A stretch of DNA of 10,425 bases from an uncultured Odoribacter sp. (GTDB lineage: Bacteria; Bacteroidota; Bacteroidia; Bacteroidales; Marinifilaceae), in assembly GCA_905204385.1 (NCBI GenBank), contig CAJKZL010000072.1, positions 1 through 10,425 on the forward strand, written 5' to 3'. The position numbers and the translations under genes were made by a program. Position 1 is the stretch's first letter; every line of letters starts with the position of its first letter. Below the pieces are notes generated by a model. The model did not search any database and was not told the origin of the DNA. It was given only the letters and a program-made list of their open reading frames with translations. Positions 1 through 8,267 of this stretch are shown here, in pieces.

Positions 1-2271
1 TTCTCCTTCGGACTCGAAGCTGCTGGCGGTTTTCCCGTTTAATTTTTCCTGTACCTGGGAAGCTACGGAAGCGATGTCCACTCCATAAATACCACTTTTC
101 AGCCGGTCGATGGAGATGTTTACTTCGGGTGCTCCTTGTTCCATAGAAGTGCGTAAGTCGTAAAGACCGGGGATAGAAGCTATTTTAGCCTTCACTTCAT
201 CACTCAGTTCTTCGATGAGTTCCAATTCTTCCCCTTTGATTTCGATCACCACCGGCGCACCCTCGGTCCCTAGAATGCTCTGAAGGGCAGAATGTTCTTT
301 TTCAAACGAAATTTGTACACCTTCGGGGATGACATAATTATGGCTGAGATTGCTGATGAGGTTGTCGGCATCGGTTTTCGCCTTATTTTTGAGTTTGGCC
401 CGGATTTCGGCTTGGTTTTCCTCTTCCAGAGTTCCTCCGCTTTGATTTTCCGTATTGGAAGGCCCCACTTGGGTAAAAATCCATTCCAGGTCGTCTCCCG
501 CCAATTCCTGAATCATCGTTTCTATGGTTGCGGCGGCGTTGTCTGTACTCCCCAGGCGGGTGCCCGGTTCCAGGGTAACATAGGTAGAGAATTCTTTCGA
601 TTCTGCTTTAGGCATAAATTCCATGTTCAGGAGAGGCACCAACATATAGCTGCCGATAACCAGGATGAGAGCGGTCGACACCACAGCATAACGATGGTTC
701 AGCAGTTTGCCGACAAAGTTGCCGTACCCTTTGATCTGAACGGAACCGCGGGCAGTGGCCGATCGGTGAATGTACTTCGACGCCAGCATCGGCATCAACA
801 GCAGGGCTACGAATAAGGAGGATAACAGCGAAAACGAAACCGTCCACGCCTGTTCCTTGAATAATTCCCCGGCAGCTCCCTGTATGTAGACGATAGGGAG
901 AAACACCACAATGGTAGTCAGCGTCGAGGAAGTAATGGCTCCGGCAACCTCTGAAGTTCCCTTTATGGCGGCTTCCTTGGACGGAAGACCGTTTTCCAGG
1001 TTGCGGTATATGTTTTCCATCACCACGATCGCATTGTCGATCAGCATACCGGCTCCAAGGGCTAGACCGCCTAATGTCATGATGTTGATGCTCAGTCCGT
1101 TGAAATACATCAGGTTGAAAGTGGCAATGATAGATACCGGAATGGAAACACTTACGATCAAGGTGGTATTGATGCGGCGCAAAAAAACGTAAAGAACCAA
1201 CATAGCAAGTAAAATACCCATGACCGCCGAATCTTTTACTTCTCCGATCGATGCTCCGATAAAATCCCCTTGATTGCTGATCACGTGAAATTCGTATCCT
1301 GGCATACTCTTTTGAAGCTCTTCCAGTTTGGCCGTGATGTTTTCGATGGCTTTTACCGTATTATACTTGTTTTCTTTGTAGATGCTGATGCTTAGGCTGC
1401 GTTCGCCATTATAGCGAACCAGATTTTTCGGATCTTTGTTTTTCAGTTGTATTTCTGCTACATCTTTCAGATAGACGGGCGCCTTTATGCTGTTTGCCGA
1501 TTCGTTGGTTTCGGTCTGAGTGGACGGTTTCTTAAAGGCGACGATGATGTTACTGATGTCCTCGATGCTTTTGAGCAGGTTGACTCCCTTGATGGTATAT
1601 TGAATGTCGTTGTTGGTGATCGTTCCTCCGGAGACGTTCCGGTTGAGGCTTTCGATTTTAGAAGCGATGGTTTCTGCAGTCAGGCCGAAGGCTTCGAGCA
1701 TGTAATCGTTGGTGTTGACCTCTATGTAAGCCTCTTCCTGCCCGTTGAGTTGAATGTCCGCAACGCCGTCCAAACGAACCAGTTCACTCCGCATGTAATT
1801 CTCTGCGATTTTTCGCAGTTCGTTCATATCCTTGATTTCCTGATGACTCATGGACAGGATCATCACCGGCGTGGCGTTTGCATCATAGCGGGTAACGTTC
1901 AGGGAGGTGATTTGATCGTCCTGGGCGATCTGGGACATGCTTCGCTGTAAATCCAGAAATGCGGCGTCCATATCCTGATCCCAGCCGTATTCCACGGTGA
2001 TGGTCGCTCCCCCCACCTTACTGCTGCTGCTGACGGTCTTGACACCTTCCTGGCGTGCAGCCATAGACTCGACCTTTTCGACAAATTGCTTCTCGATCTC
2101 CTCAGGCGGGCGTTCTCCCGCTTCCAATTCGATATATAAAGCAGGGTTTTTTAAATCGGGAAACAAATCCGTTCCCAATTTATTATAGGAAATTATACCC
2201 AGAAGGCATACGCCCAGCGTGATCATCAGTACGCTGACCGGATATTTAACTGCAAAATTTATTATTCCCAT
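1..2271 (-). CDS. RND-family efflux pump, inner-membrane permease (3' end outside window)
   Basis: Proton-driven inner-membrane pump subunit of the AcrB/HAE1 type, which passes drugs or other amphiphiles to a periplasmic adaptor and a TolC channel. The frame is open for 757 codons from ATG at 2271 to the window edge, and I checked it for in-frame stops. An in-frame stop at 2278-2280 just upstream fixes the start. Seen: a first membrane helix at about residues 11-29 followed by LGTDLFPDL; a first porter region; membrane helices at about 349-365, 372-391, 398-420, 445-466 and 477-500; then a second-half helix (around 540) and porter domain. TM4 carries GMLIDNAIVVMEN with D412-N413 where AcrB has two aspartates. 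Family members are usually 1010-1070 residues, so roughly the last 270 residues, with the final helices, lie outside the window. It is the last visible gene of the five-gene operon, 91 bp after the adaptor. The substrate cannot be read from the sequence. Family assignment is firm. Confidence 0.95.
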   Translation of the reverse strand, partial: MGIINFAVKYPVSVLMITLGVCLLGIISYNKLGTDLFPDLKNPALYIELEAGERPPEEIEKQFVEKVESMAARQEGVKTVSSSSKVGGATITVEYGWDQDMDAAFLDLQRSMSQIAQDDQITSLNVTRYDANATPVMILSMSHQEIKDMNELRKIAENYMRSELVRLDGVADIQLNGQEEAYIEVNTNDYMLEAFGLTAETIASKIESLNRNVSGGTITNNDIQYTIKGVNLLKSIEDISNIIVAFKKPSTQTETNESANSIKAPVYLKDVAEIQLKNKDPKNLVRYNGERSLSISIYKENKYNTVKAIENITAKLEELQKSMPGYEFHVISNQGDFIGASIGEVKDSAVMGILLAMLVLYVFLRRINTTLIVSVSIPVSIIATFNLMYFNGLSINIMTLGGLALGAGMLIDNAIVVMENIYRNLENGLPSKEAAIKGTSEVAGAITSSTLTTIVVFLPIVYIQGAAGELFKEQAWTVSFSLLSSLFVALLLMPMLASKYIHRSATARGSVQIKGYGNFVGKLLNHRYAVVSTALILVIGSYMLVPLLNMEFMPKAESKEFSTYVTLEPGTRLGSTDNAAATIETMIQELAGDDLEWIFTQVGPSNTENQSGGTLEEENQAEIRAKLKNKAKTDADNLISNLSHNYVIPEGVQISFEKEHSALQSILGTEGAPVVIEIKGEELELIEELSDEVKAKIASIPGLYDLRTSMEQGAPEVNISIDRLKSGIYGVDIASVASQVQEKLNGKTASSFESEGE

Positions 2272-2362
2272 GATTTTCTAGTGTGTAGCATGTGGGAAGT
2301 ATGAGCCGGCATAAGATAACCTATCGCTATGTTGTGCCTGATTCATATTGTCCACACAAAGA

Positions 2363-3421
2363 TTATTTCATCACTTTCACCTTGCTCCGGTTGCGCAACC
2401 ATTCGTAGCCTTTGACCACGATTTTGTCGCCGGGTTTCAGGCCTTTTTCCACTTCAATGTATTTGTCGTCGCTGATGCCGGTGTGAATTACTTTCTCCTC
2501 GGCGCTATTACGCTCTACGGTATACACCAGTTTGCCTCCCCGCCGGTTCTTGATGATGTCTTTGGGTATGGAAAGCACGGAATCTTTACGGATGGTTACG
2601 ATATCCGCTTTGGCAAACATCCCGGGCCGGAGCTTCAGTTCAGGATTGTCGATAACGATATAGCCCGAAAACGTACGGGTATCTTCGTTGATGGCAGGTG
2701 ATAGCTGGGTGAGTACTCCTTTGAGGGTGTCGGATTTGATGTTATAATTCGTAATATGTACGTTCTGGCCCACCTGCAGCTTAGTCAGGGCATTTTCGGG
2801 GAATTGGGTTTCCACATACATTTTGCTGTAGTCCATGATTCCGGCCACTGCCGTACCGGAGGCCACTTCTACGCCCGGGGTGAAGTAAGGCAGGCTGACG
2901 ATCACTCCTTTGAAAGGAGCTTTAACGCTCATTTTATCCAGTGTGATATAGGCGTTTTCCAGGGCCAGTTTAGCGTTGATATAAGAGTTCTCCGCATTGC
3001 TGACATCCTTTTGGGTGGCACCTCCTTTTTCGAACAACACTTTTTGGCCTTCCCATTCTTTTTCGGTGATTCCGATTTGGAGCTTTTTACTTTCCAACTG
3101 AACGTTGTTTTCATATTCCTTATTTTCCAGACGTGCAATCACCGCTCCCGCTTCAACGATATCGCCCAATTGATAAGGACGTCCGGTCCTGGGATTTTTC
3201 TGAAGGTAATAGGCTCCGTTGGTTTCGGATTTCAGTTCGATGGTTTTAGAAGCTTTTGCCGTTCCCGTGGTAGTGATATATTCTTCGATGTTCCGGAGTT
3301 GTACTTCCTCTATCCATACCGGGGTTGTTGTTTCTGATACTGAATTATTTCCGCTATTGTTGCAGGAGTACAACAGCAGTCCTAAAGAAACCAGACTGAT
3401 CGTCTTTAAGTAGTTGTTCAT
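2363..3421 (-). CDS. RND efflux periplasmic adaptor (membrane fusion protein), lipoprotein
   Basis: Periplasmic adaptor of the HlyD/AcrA family that bridges the RND pump and the TolC channel. I chose the ATG at 3421 because it gives a clean lipoprotein signal peptide: MNNYLK, a hydrophobic stretch, then lipobox LYSC with the lipidated Cys at residue 20. A longer start at 3448 (361 residues, Cys29) is possible but puts extra polar residues ahead of the signal. In the longer numbering the order is: half lipoyl domain (72-108, GDIVEAGAVIARLENKEYE), coiled-coil hairpin (about 109-172), second lipoyl half (171-205, VKAPFKGVI and TPGVEVASGT), beta-barrel (about 208-288, ending LRPGMFAKADI) and membrane-proximal domain (289-361, with GLKPGDKIVVKG). 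The upstream TolC gene ends 49 bp before this start (22 bp before the longer one), and the pump gene starts 91 bp after the stop. The lipid anchor probably holds it on the periplasmic face of the inner membrane. No promoter is evident inside the operon. Confidence 0.93.
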   Translation of the reverse strand: MNNYLKTISLVSLGLLLYSCNNSGNNSVSETTTPVWIEEVQLRNIEEYITTTGTAKASKTIELKSETNGAYYLQKNPRTGRPYQLGDIVEAGAVIARLENKEYENNVQLESKKLQIGITEKEWEGQKVLFEKGGATQKDVSNAENSYINAKLALENAYITLDKMSVKAPFKGVIVSLPYFTPGVEVASGTAVAGIMDYSKMYVETQFPENALTKLQVGQNVHITNYNIKSDTLKGVLTQLSPAINEDTRTFSGYIVIDNPELKLRPGMFAKADIVTIRKDSVLSIPKDIIKNRRGGKLVYTVERNSAEEKVIHTGISDDKYIEVEKGLKPGDKIVVKGYEWLRNRSKVKVMK

Positions 3422-3470
3422 GATATTTAAATATTTACTTGTTTGCATTAAATGAGTTATTTCCCAGGCT

Positions 3471-4934
3471 TTACTTCAATAAGGCTGCAGGCAGATAGGT
3501 TGTGTTTTTTTCGAAATCCCAAAGGGTTTGTATCTTCAGGTTCAGGAGTTCGATTTTATAGTTGATGATTGCACCGGTATAGGCCTGCTTGGCACTGGTT
3601 AGCTGAGTTTGGTATTGTTGCAGTTCCATACCCGTTAAATTGCCGTTCCGGTATTTTTCAAGATTGATTTCATAGGTATGTTCAGCGTTTTCGATGCTTT
3701 TTTTCTTGATTTCAATCTGTCTCACCAGCGTCGGCAAGTTGCGGCAAATTTGACGTACGTCGAGGGTGATGTTCTTTTTTTCCTCATCGAAGCCGATTTG
3801 GTCCGACTCCATGGCGAGTTCGCTCGATTTCACTCTCGCTTTTTTGGCTCCCCAGTCGAAAAGCGGAATATTGAGGGAAATGCCTACCTGCTCGTTGTCT
3901 GTAGGTTTGTTGTACATATTGTTGACTTTTTCTCCCAAAGCGTCCAGACCTATCCTTGCACTGATGCTACCCTTGAATTCGTTTTCGGCCTTGGCCCTGA
4001 TGATCGTGAAGACGTCTTGTTCCAGGGTGATCTGTTTTTGCCTCAGTTCCATACGTTGTTCGAGGGCATGCTTCACAGCTTCGTCGGTGTTGACGTCGAC
4101 GGTGACGATCTCTGTATTGGGCAACACCATCACGTCTTCTTCCAGGGAAATGCCTAATAATATTTTGAAGTTGTCTTTCGAGTTTTCATAACTGATTTCT
4201 GCTGAGTATACCGATGATTCGCTGGTAGCCAGATTGACCTCGGCCTGATAAAGTTCTTCTTTCGCTACCAGGCCCGCTTCTACTTTATTTTTGATGATTT
4301 CGTAGTTTTGTTTTTGATTGTTGTATTCATCCCGGGCGATATTGAGGTCTTTTTGTTTTTGATAGACGTCGTAAAATTGGGAGGTCACCTGTTTTTCGAT
4401 GCTCAGTTCCTGCAACGCATAGCTGATTTTTGCATTTTCCAGGGAGTATTCCAGTTCTTTCAATTGCATTTTTGTCCGGTTGTAAGTGAACAAAGGTTGT
4501 TCTATACGCAAGGAAAGATTATGGTTAAAAGAAGTGTTTTTACCTCCGGACGTTCTGTTCGAAGCGTCTTGCCAGTAAAAATCGTTTACCAGAGAAATGG
4601 TTCCATCGGTCCATTTGATAGGTTGGGTGATACCCAGCGATGCCGATGAAGTCATGTTTTCATTGGCAAACCAGTTGCTGTTGTAGCTGTCGTATTGGTT
4701 GTTACGGGTATAATTGAAAGGGCTGACATCCAGTTTGAACTGTGATTTCAGCGAAGCATCCTGGGCTTTCAGGTTAAGCTGTCGCTGTTCCAGGCTCAGT
4801 TTGCTTTGTATCAAAGACGGACTGTTCTGATAAGCTGTGTTCAGGGCTTTTTCTAAGGTCAGAATTTCCTGTGCGCCGGCGGGAGCAATTCCGAAAATGA
4901 CCAAAAGGGCGACTACCAGTGTTTGTTTAGACAT
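3471..4934 (-). CDS. TolC-family outer-membrane efflux channel
   Basis: Outer-membrane factor that forms the exit duct for a tripartite pump. The 487 residues match the usual length of 430-500. Residues 1-21 are a signal peptide (MSKQTLVVALLVIFG, then APAGA before Q22), so the protein is periplasm-exported with predicted signal peptidase I cleavage. The mature part shows the two tandem OEP repeats of the family, about 25-260 and 280-475. Each is rich in long amphipathic helices with the typical pieces GLVAKEELYQAEVNLATSES (221-240), PLFDWGAKKARVKSSE (357-372) and GNLTGMELQQYQTQLTSAKQ (431-450). Strand-like segments at about 95-120 and 138-150 (SLRIEQPLF) fit the membrane beta-barrel. There is no Cys in a lipobox, so it is not lipidated as many NodT-type relatives are. 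It sits 18 bp after the ABC permease gene and just before the adaptor, so it could serve the RND pump, the ABC transporter or both. The last idea is inference. Confidence 0.94.
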   Translation of the reverse strand: MSKQTLVVALLVIFGIAPAGAQEILTLEKALNTAYQNSPSLIQSKLSLEQRQLNLKAQDASLKSQFKLDVSPFNYTRNNQYDSYNSNWFANENMTSSASLGITQPIKWTDGTISLVNDFYWQDASNRTSGGKNTSFNHNLSLRIEQPLFTYNRTKMQLKELEYSLENAKISYALQELSIEKQVTSQFYDVYQKQKDLNIARDEYNNQKQNYEIIKNKVEAGLVAKEELYQAEVNLATSESSVYSAEISYENSKDNFKILLGISLEEDVMVLPNTEIVTVDVNTDEAVKHALEQRMELRQKQITLEQDVFTIIRAKAENEFKGSISARIGLDALGEKVNNMYNKPTDNEQVGISLNIPLFDWGAKKARVKSSELAMESDQIGFDEEKKNITLDVRQICRNLPTLVRQIEIKKKSIENAEHTYEINLEKYRNGNLTGMELQQYQTQLTSAKQAYTGAIINYKIELLNLKIQTLWDFEKNTTYLPAALLK

Positions 4935-4952
4935 ATTGTTTTAATTTAGCGG

Positions 4953-7900
4953 TTATTCTACAAAGGTGAATTTTACAGCATCGGCGATGACATAATCTCC
5001 GGATACTTTATCGGTTAAAGTGATCGTTGCTTTTCCTCGGGGCAAATAAAAATTACCCAGGGGTACCCATCCTTCGTCTTCCTGTTCCAGATCGATGGTG
5101 ATGGTTTCTTTTACCTGATCGGCCTGAAGGAGATAAGTTTGATTTCTTTCTTCCCGTCGCCGATGTCCTCTTCTCATGAAATTTATATTGTTCTTAGGAT
5201 TCCAAACCGATACTTCGTAATAGCCGTCATGGGGCAGCGATGCCTCCCATTCTACGGAATTGTTACCGCTGCCTTTCTGCTTATAATAGGCCGAATTGAC
5301 GGTTTCGCCGTAATAAGAGTCCGAGGCGATGGCAGTCCATTTCGAGGGGATACGCCAGGGGAAGAAATTTTTATATTTTTCTTCATCGCTTTTCTGAAAT
5401 AAGTCTTTCAGCTTGTGACGCGTATTGGAAGCTATCGTCCTGAATCCGCTATCTTCGTTGTCTATGATGATTTCGTTGGGATTGGGCTTAAAAATTTCAG
5501 GGTCGATGGGATAGCTTCCGGCCAGGGTATCCTCGATGGTATTTTCAATTTTTGAAAAATTGAAATTATGGGTAGTAGGTAAATTATGCGAAATGTTGGT
5601 ATTTATACTCACATTGGCCGGCCTTTCGTCTACGATAATTTTTATTTCCCTGGCCTGGCGGGCCGGAACGATATAGTTTTCGGCAGTATTATCGTTTTGC
5701 ATGTTTCGGCCTCCTCTACGTCCTCCTCCGGGGAATCCGCCACCCTGCATCACTGTAGCCGTGACGATAGCCGTGACGTCCGAGGGATTGTTGACCTTGA
5801 ATTTGATCTGATATCGCGTTACTTCATCCACTACCACCTGGTTGGCGTCCACATCTTTGATAAAAAGAGTGGGTGAATGATTTTCGGTGTACCATCGATA
5901 GATAAAATCGTTCAGGTCGACTCCGGAATAGTCTTCAAAACTATCCTTTAGCTGACGAAAGGAAATATCTGTAAATTTATTTTCTTCAAAAAAGCCTTTC
6001 AAAAATTCATCGAATTCTTCCGGCGGCATTTGGGTATGGATATAATTCCTTAAGGCTGTACTTTTCAGTTTCAGTAATTCATAAAATATTTCCGGCTTGA
6101 GTTCGCTGTCCGATATAGCTTGCTCGAAGCTATGATCTTCCAGGTAGAGGTTCGCCCGCTGCTGGTCGTTGATGATGGCTTGCCAAAAGCGGAAATTGTT
6201 GCCGGAAGCGGACAGATTTTGCATGGTATTGATCGCGATATCCATGATCGGATAATCCTCGGATTCGATAAAGCTGGTGTGACCGAAGAACAGGGCTGCG
6301 ATATTGAATTTATTGATTTCCCCGCTCCAGGAAGTTTCCCTGGACAATAAGCTTTCGAAAAAATTCCGGAAATTTTGGATGGCTAATTCCGTCTCGTCGG
6401 GAGTCCCTTGACCGTCCCGTCTCCAATTTTGGGAACGTTTTTTTTCAGCCCGGAAATCACTGGGCAGCGTAGCACCTCTTTCCGGGATAAACAATATTTC
6501 CGGCATGACATATTCGGTATAACCTTTCCAATTCCGGATATGAGTGGCGAACTGAACCGGCGTTTCCGCCAGGACAAATTTATTGAAAGGATAATCCCTT
6601 TTCTTGGCTATTTCGAGATCGTTTTTATAGTCCCGGATCACATGCGGGAGAGTATCGCTTAGAGCGGTAAAAAACTTAGAAAAATAATCATGTCCTTTGA
6701 AATATAATATTTCATAGTCGATGGAATCCACCCGCATCGATTTCCTGTCGTAGTCGGCAATGGTCAGGCTGATGCCGGGAAGTGGAGTGGTATTGGTAAA
6801 AGTGATTTTATTGTCCTTGGTGTTGCCGATACCTTGCGAAAGCACCGTTTTCCCGTCGGATTGATTCACGGTCAGGGTAAAGTCGGTAAAATTCTTTTTC
6901 AGTTTATAAGGAGCTGCCGGATTGGCAGGTGCAGCTGCTACGGGATACCACAGGCATTCTGGGGTTAGCAGGGTAAAGTCGGGTTCCAGCCAGGCATAAC
7001 GGGTGCCTAGTTTATAAAAGCCTTCGCTTACGGGATTATTGAAAAGTTCCTTTTCCGGAACGTCCGTATAACAGATGGCTTCGTCTATTGTTCCGTCGTA
7101 ATTCACGGTGATTACAACCTCTTCTCCTGCTGCCAGGGATTTGGAGATGAGAACGGCTTGTTTTTCCCGGGTAAAGGGTAAGGGAGTGCCTGCTGATTTT
7201 ACCGAGGAGACTTGCAGGGCAGGATTGAGGTATAAAATAATTTTATCCAGGGCATGATCCTGCTTGTTCACTGCTTTCAGCATGCTTTCGCCCGCCATCT
7301 TTTTGCCCAGGGGAGTGATGTCCAATTCATGGGTCAGGATGCTGACGTTGCTTTCTCCCGCATATTGATTGTAGATTGCTATATAATCCTCCCGTTGGCG
7401 CAATAGATGATGGTAATCCATCACGTAAAGCAACCCTGCGGTGAAACCGCCCAGTAAAAAGATACTACCCAGCGAATAAACGATGGGAATTTTCCAGGGT
7501 TTGTGGGGAAGACGCTTCACCAGGGCGATAGTGAAGGTAATGAATCCGATGCCGAGCAGAAGGAAGACGATCCGTTGCAATAAGAACACCTTCAGATCGG
7601 CATGGCCGGTAACATCCGAGAAAATAGCCGGAATGTTTACACCGAAGAAATCAAAAACCCCGTACAGCGTATCGGAATAGAAAAATACGGTTCCGGTAAT
7701 CCCCAGCATGACGATAAAGGTAACTGCCTGGTTTTTCAGCAGGCACATGACGGTAAAGGACAATCCCAGCACAAACAGCAGGGAAGGTAAAGAAATGGTC
7801 AGCAAATAAAAAATATAGGGGAAAGGACTGAAGGGGGATCGATTGATGGCTACATTGAAAAAAGCGGTAATGATCAGGGAGATGATATTCAATCCCAGGA

Positions 7901-8255
7901 ACACTTTCACGATGCCCCAGGTCTTTCCGACGATATAATCGGCATTGCTCATGGGCCGTACATAAATCACTTCGGCAGTATCCAGCTTTTTGTCCCGTTT
8001 CAGGAAACTGCCGGCCAGGAAAATGACGATGACGGATTGGGCGATGTTATAAAAATAGATGCTGCAAAAAGGCATTAAGGAAGTTACTGCCACTTTGGGC
8101 CAGATGTTACCATATTGATTTAAGGAGGTTTGGTATCCTAAAATGACCACCGAAATACCTACCAATGCCAGTATGGCGAAAATACGGAAAAGCCAGCTTC
8201 TTTTCAGTAACTTCACTTCATACCGGGATATCACGTTGATGTTTTGAAAGTTCAT
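4953..8255 (-). CDS. ABC-2 permease fused to a degenerate M1-aminopeptidase-like ectodomain and golvesin-like C-terminal domain
   Basis: Membrane subunit of an ABC transporter, 1100 residues. Residues 1-280 hold seven predicted helices (about 22-41, 60-83, 112-134, 145-171, 175-194, 224-245, 258-279) in the ABC-2 pattern, including the KRDKKLDTAEVIYVRPMSN segment (86-104) typical of this class. An odd helix count with a cytoplasmic N terminus places the remaining 820 residues in the periplasm. Residues 300-500 resemble the M1 N-terminal beta domain (amphipathic strands, LNPALQVSSVKSAG, LAAGEEVVITVNYDG). Residues 500-800 follow the M1 catalytic fold but lack HEXXH and GxMEN: after H572 the next His is H659, so no zinc pair is possible. 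Residues 837-850 are Gly/Arg-rich. Residues 970-1100 resemble a golvesin C-terminal domain (GYYEVSVW, GWVPLG, ADAVKF). The gene starts 12 bp after the ATPase stop, behind an AAAAAA leader typical of Bacteroidota. Substrate unknown. Permease identity is firm, the M1-like region probable, the golvesin call good but unconfirmed. Confidence 0.9.
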   Translation of the reverse strand: MNFQNINVISRYEVKLLKRSWLFRIFAILALVGISVVILGYQTSLNQYGNIWPKVAVTSLMPFCSIYFYNIAQSVIVIFLAGSFLKRDKKLDTAEVIYVRPMSNADYIVGKTWGIVKVFLGLNIISLIITAFFNVAINRSPFSPFPYIFYLLTISLPSLLFVLGLSFTVMCLLKNQAVTFIVMLGITGTVFFYSDTLYGVFDFFGVNIPAIFSDVTGHADLKVFLLQRIVFLLLGIGFITFTIALVKRLPHKPWKIPIVYSLGSIFLLGGFTAGLLYVMDYHHLLRQREDYIAIYNQYAGESNVSILTHELDITPLGKKMAGESMLKAVNKQDHALDKIILYLNPALQVSSVKSAGTPLPFTREKQAVLISKSLAAGEEVVITVNYDGTIDEAICYTDVPEKELFNNPVSEGFYKLGTRYAWLEPDFTLLTPECLWYPVAAAPANPAAPYKLKKNFTDFTLTVNQSDGKTVLSQGIGNTKDNKITFTNTTPLPGISLTIADYDRKSMRVDSIDYEILYFKGHDYFSKFFTALSDTLPHVIRDYKNDLEIAKKRDYPFNKFVLAETPVQFATHIRNWKGYTEYVMPEILFIPERGATLPSDFRAEKKRSQNWRRDGQGTPDETELAIQNFRNFFESLLSRETSWSGEINKFNIAALFFGHTSFIESEDYPIMDIAINTMQNLSASGNNFRFWQAIINDQQRANLYLEDHSFEQAISDSELKPEIFYELLKLKSTALRNYIHTQMPPEEFDEFLKGFFEENKFTDISFRQLKDSFEDYSGVDLNDFIYRWYTENHSPTLFIKDVDANQVVVDEVTRYQIKFKVNNPSDVTAIVTATVMQGGGFPGGGRRGGRNMQNDNTAENYIVPARQAREIKIIVDERPANVSINTNISHNLPTTHNFNFSKIENTIEDTLAGSYPIDPEIFKPNPNEIIIDNEDSGFRTIASNTRHKLKDLFQKSDEEKYKNFFPWRIPSKWTAIASDSYYGETVNSAYYKQKGSGNNSVEWEASLPHDGYYEVSVWNPKNNINFMRRGHRRREERNQTYLLQADQVKETITIDLEQEDEGWVPLGNFYLPRGKATITLTDKVSGDYVIADAVKFTFVE

Positions 8256-8261
8256 TTTTTT
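8256..8261 (-). promoter_or_regulatory. A-tract translation leader of the permease gene
   Basis: On the minus strand six A residues directly precede the permease ATG, and no Shine-Dalgarno-like sequence is visible in the 12-bp gap from the ATPase stop. A-rich leaders of this kind are common in Bacteroidota, whose ribosomes use the anti-Shine-Dalgarno sequence little. This supports the ATG at 8255 as the true start. Confidence 0.45.
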
Positions 8262-8267
8262 CAGGTA

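Noticed and set aside
292..816. Open frame of 174 codons on the plus strand
   Set aside because: It lies wholly antisense to the RND pump gene, has no recognisable domain and reads as an unlikely mix of Phe- and His-rich sequence. The same applies to plus-strand frames at 1447-1950, 2756-3337, 3678-4157 and others opposite real genes.
1..2271. Possible frameshift or pseudogene in the pump gene, since no complete frame is bounded in the window
   Set aside because: I read every codon of this frame from 2271 to 1 and found no in-frame stop; the gene is cut only by the window edge.
2272..2362. Separate promoter or terminator in the 91-bp gap between adaptor and pump genes
   Set aside because: The nearest box-like string (TAATCTTTG, overlapping the adaptor stop) has the wrong internal spacing for TAnnTTTG, and the only hairpins are four pairs or fewer.
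7322..7334. THELD in the permease ectodomain (residues 309-312 and nearby) as a possible HEXXH zinc motif
   Set aside because: The sequence continues ITPLG, with no second histidine four residues on, and it lies at the start of the N-terminal beta domain and not in the catalytic region.
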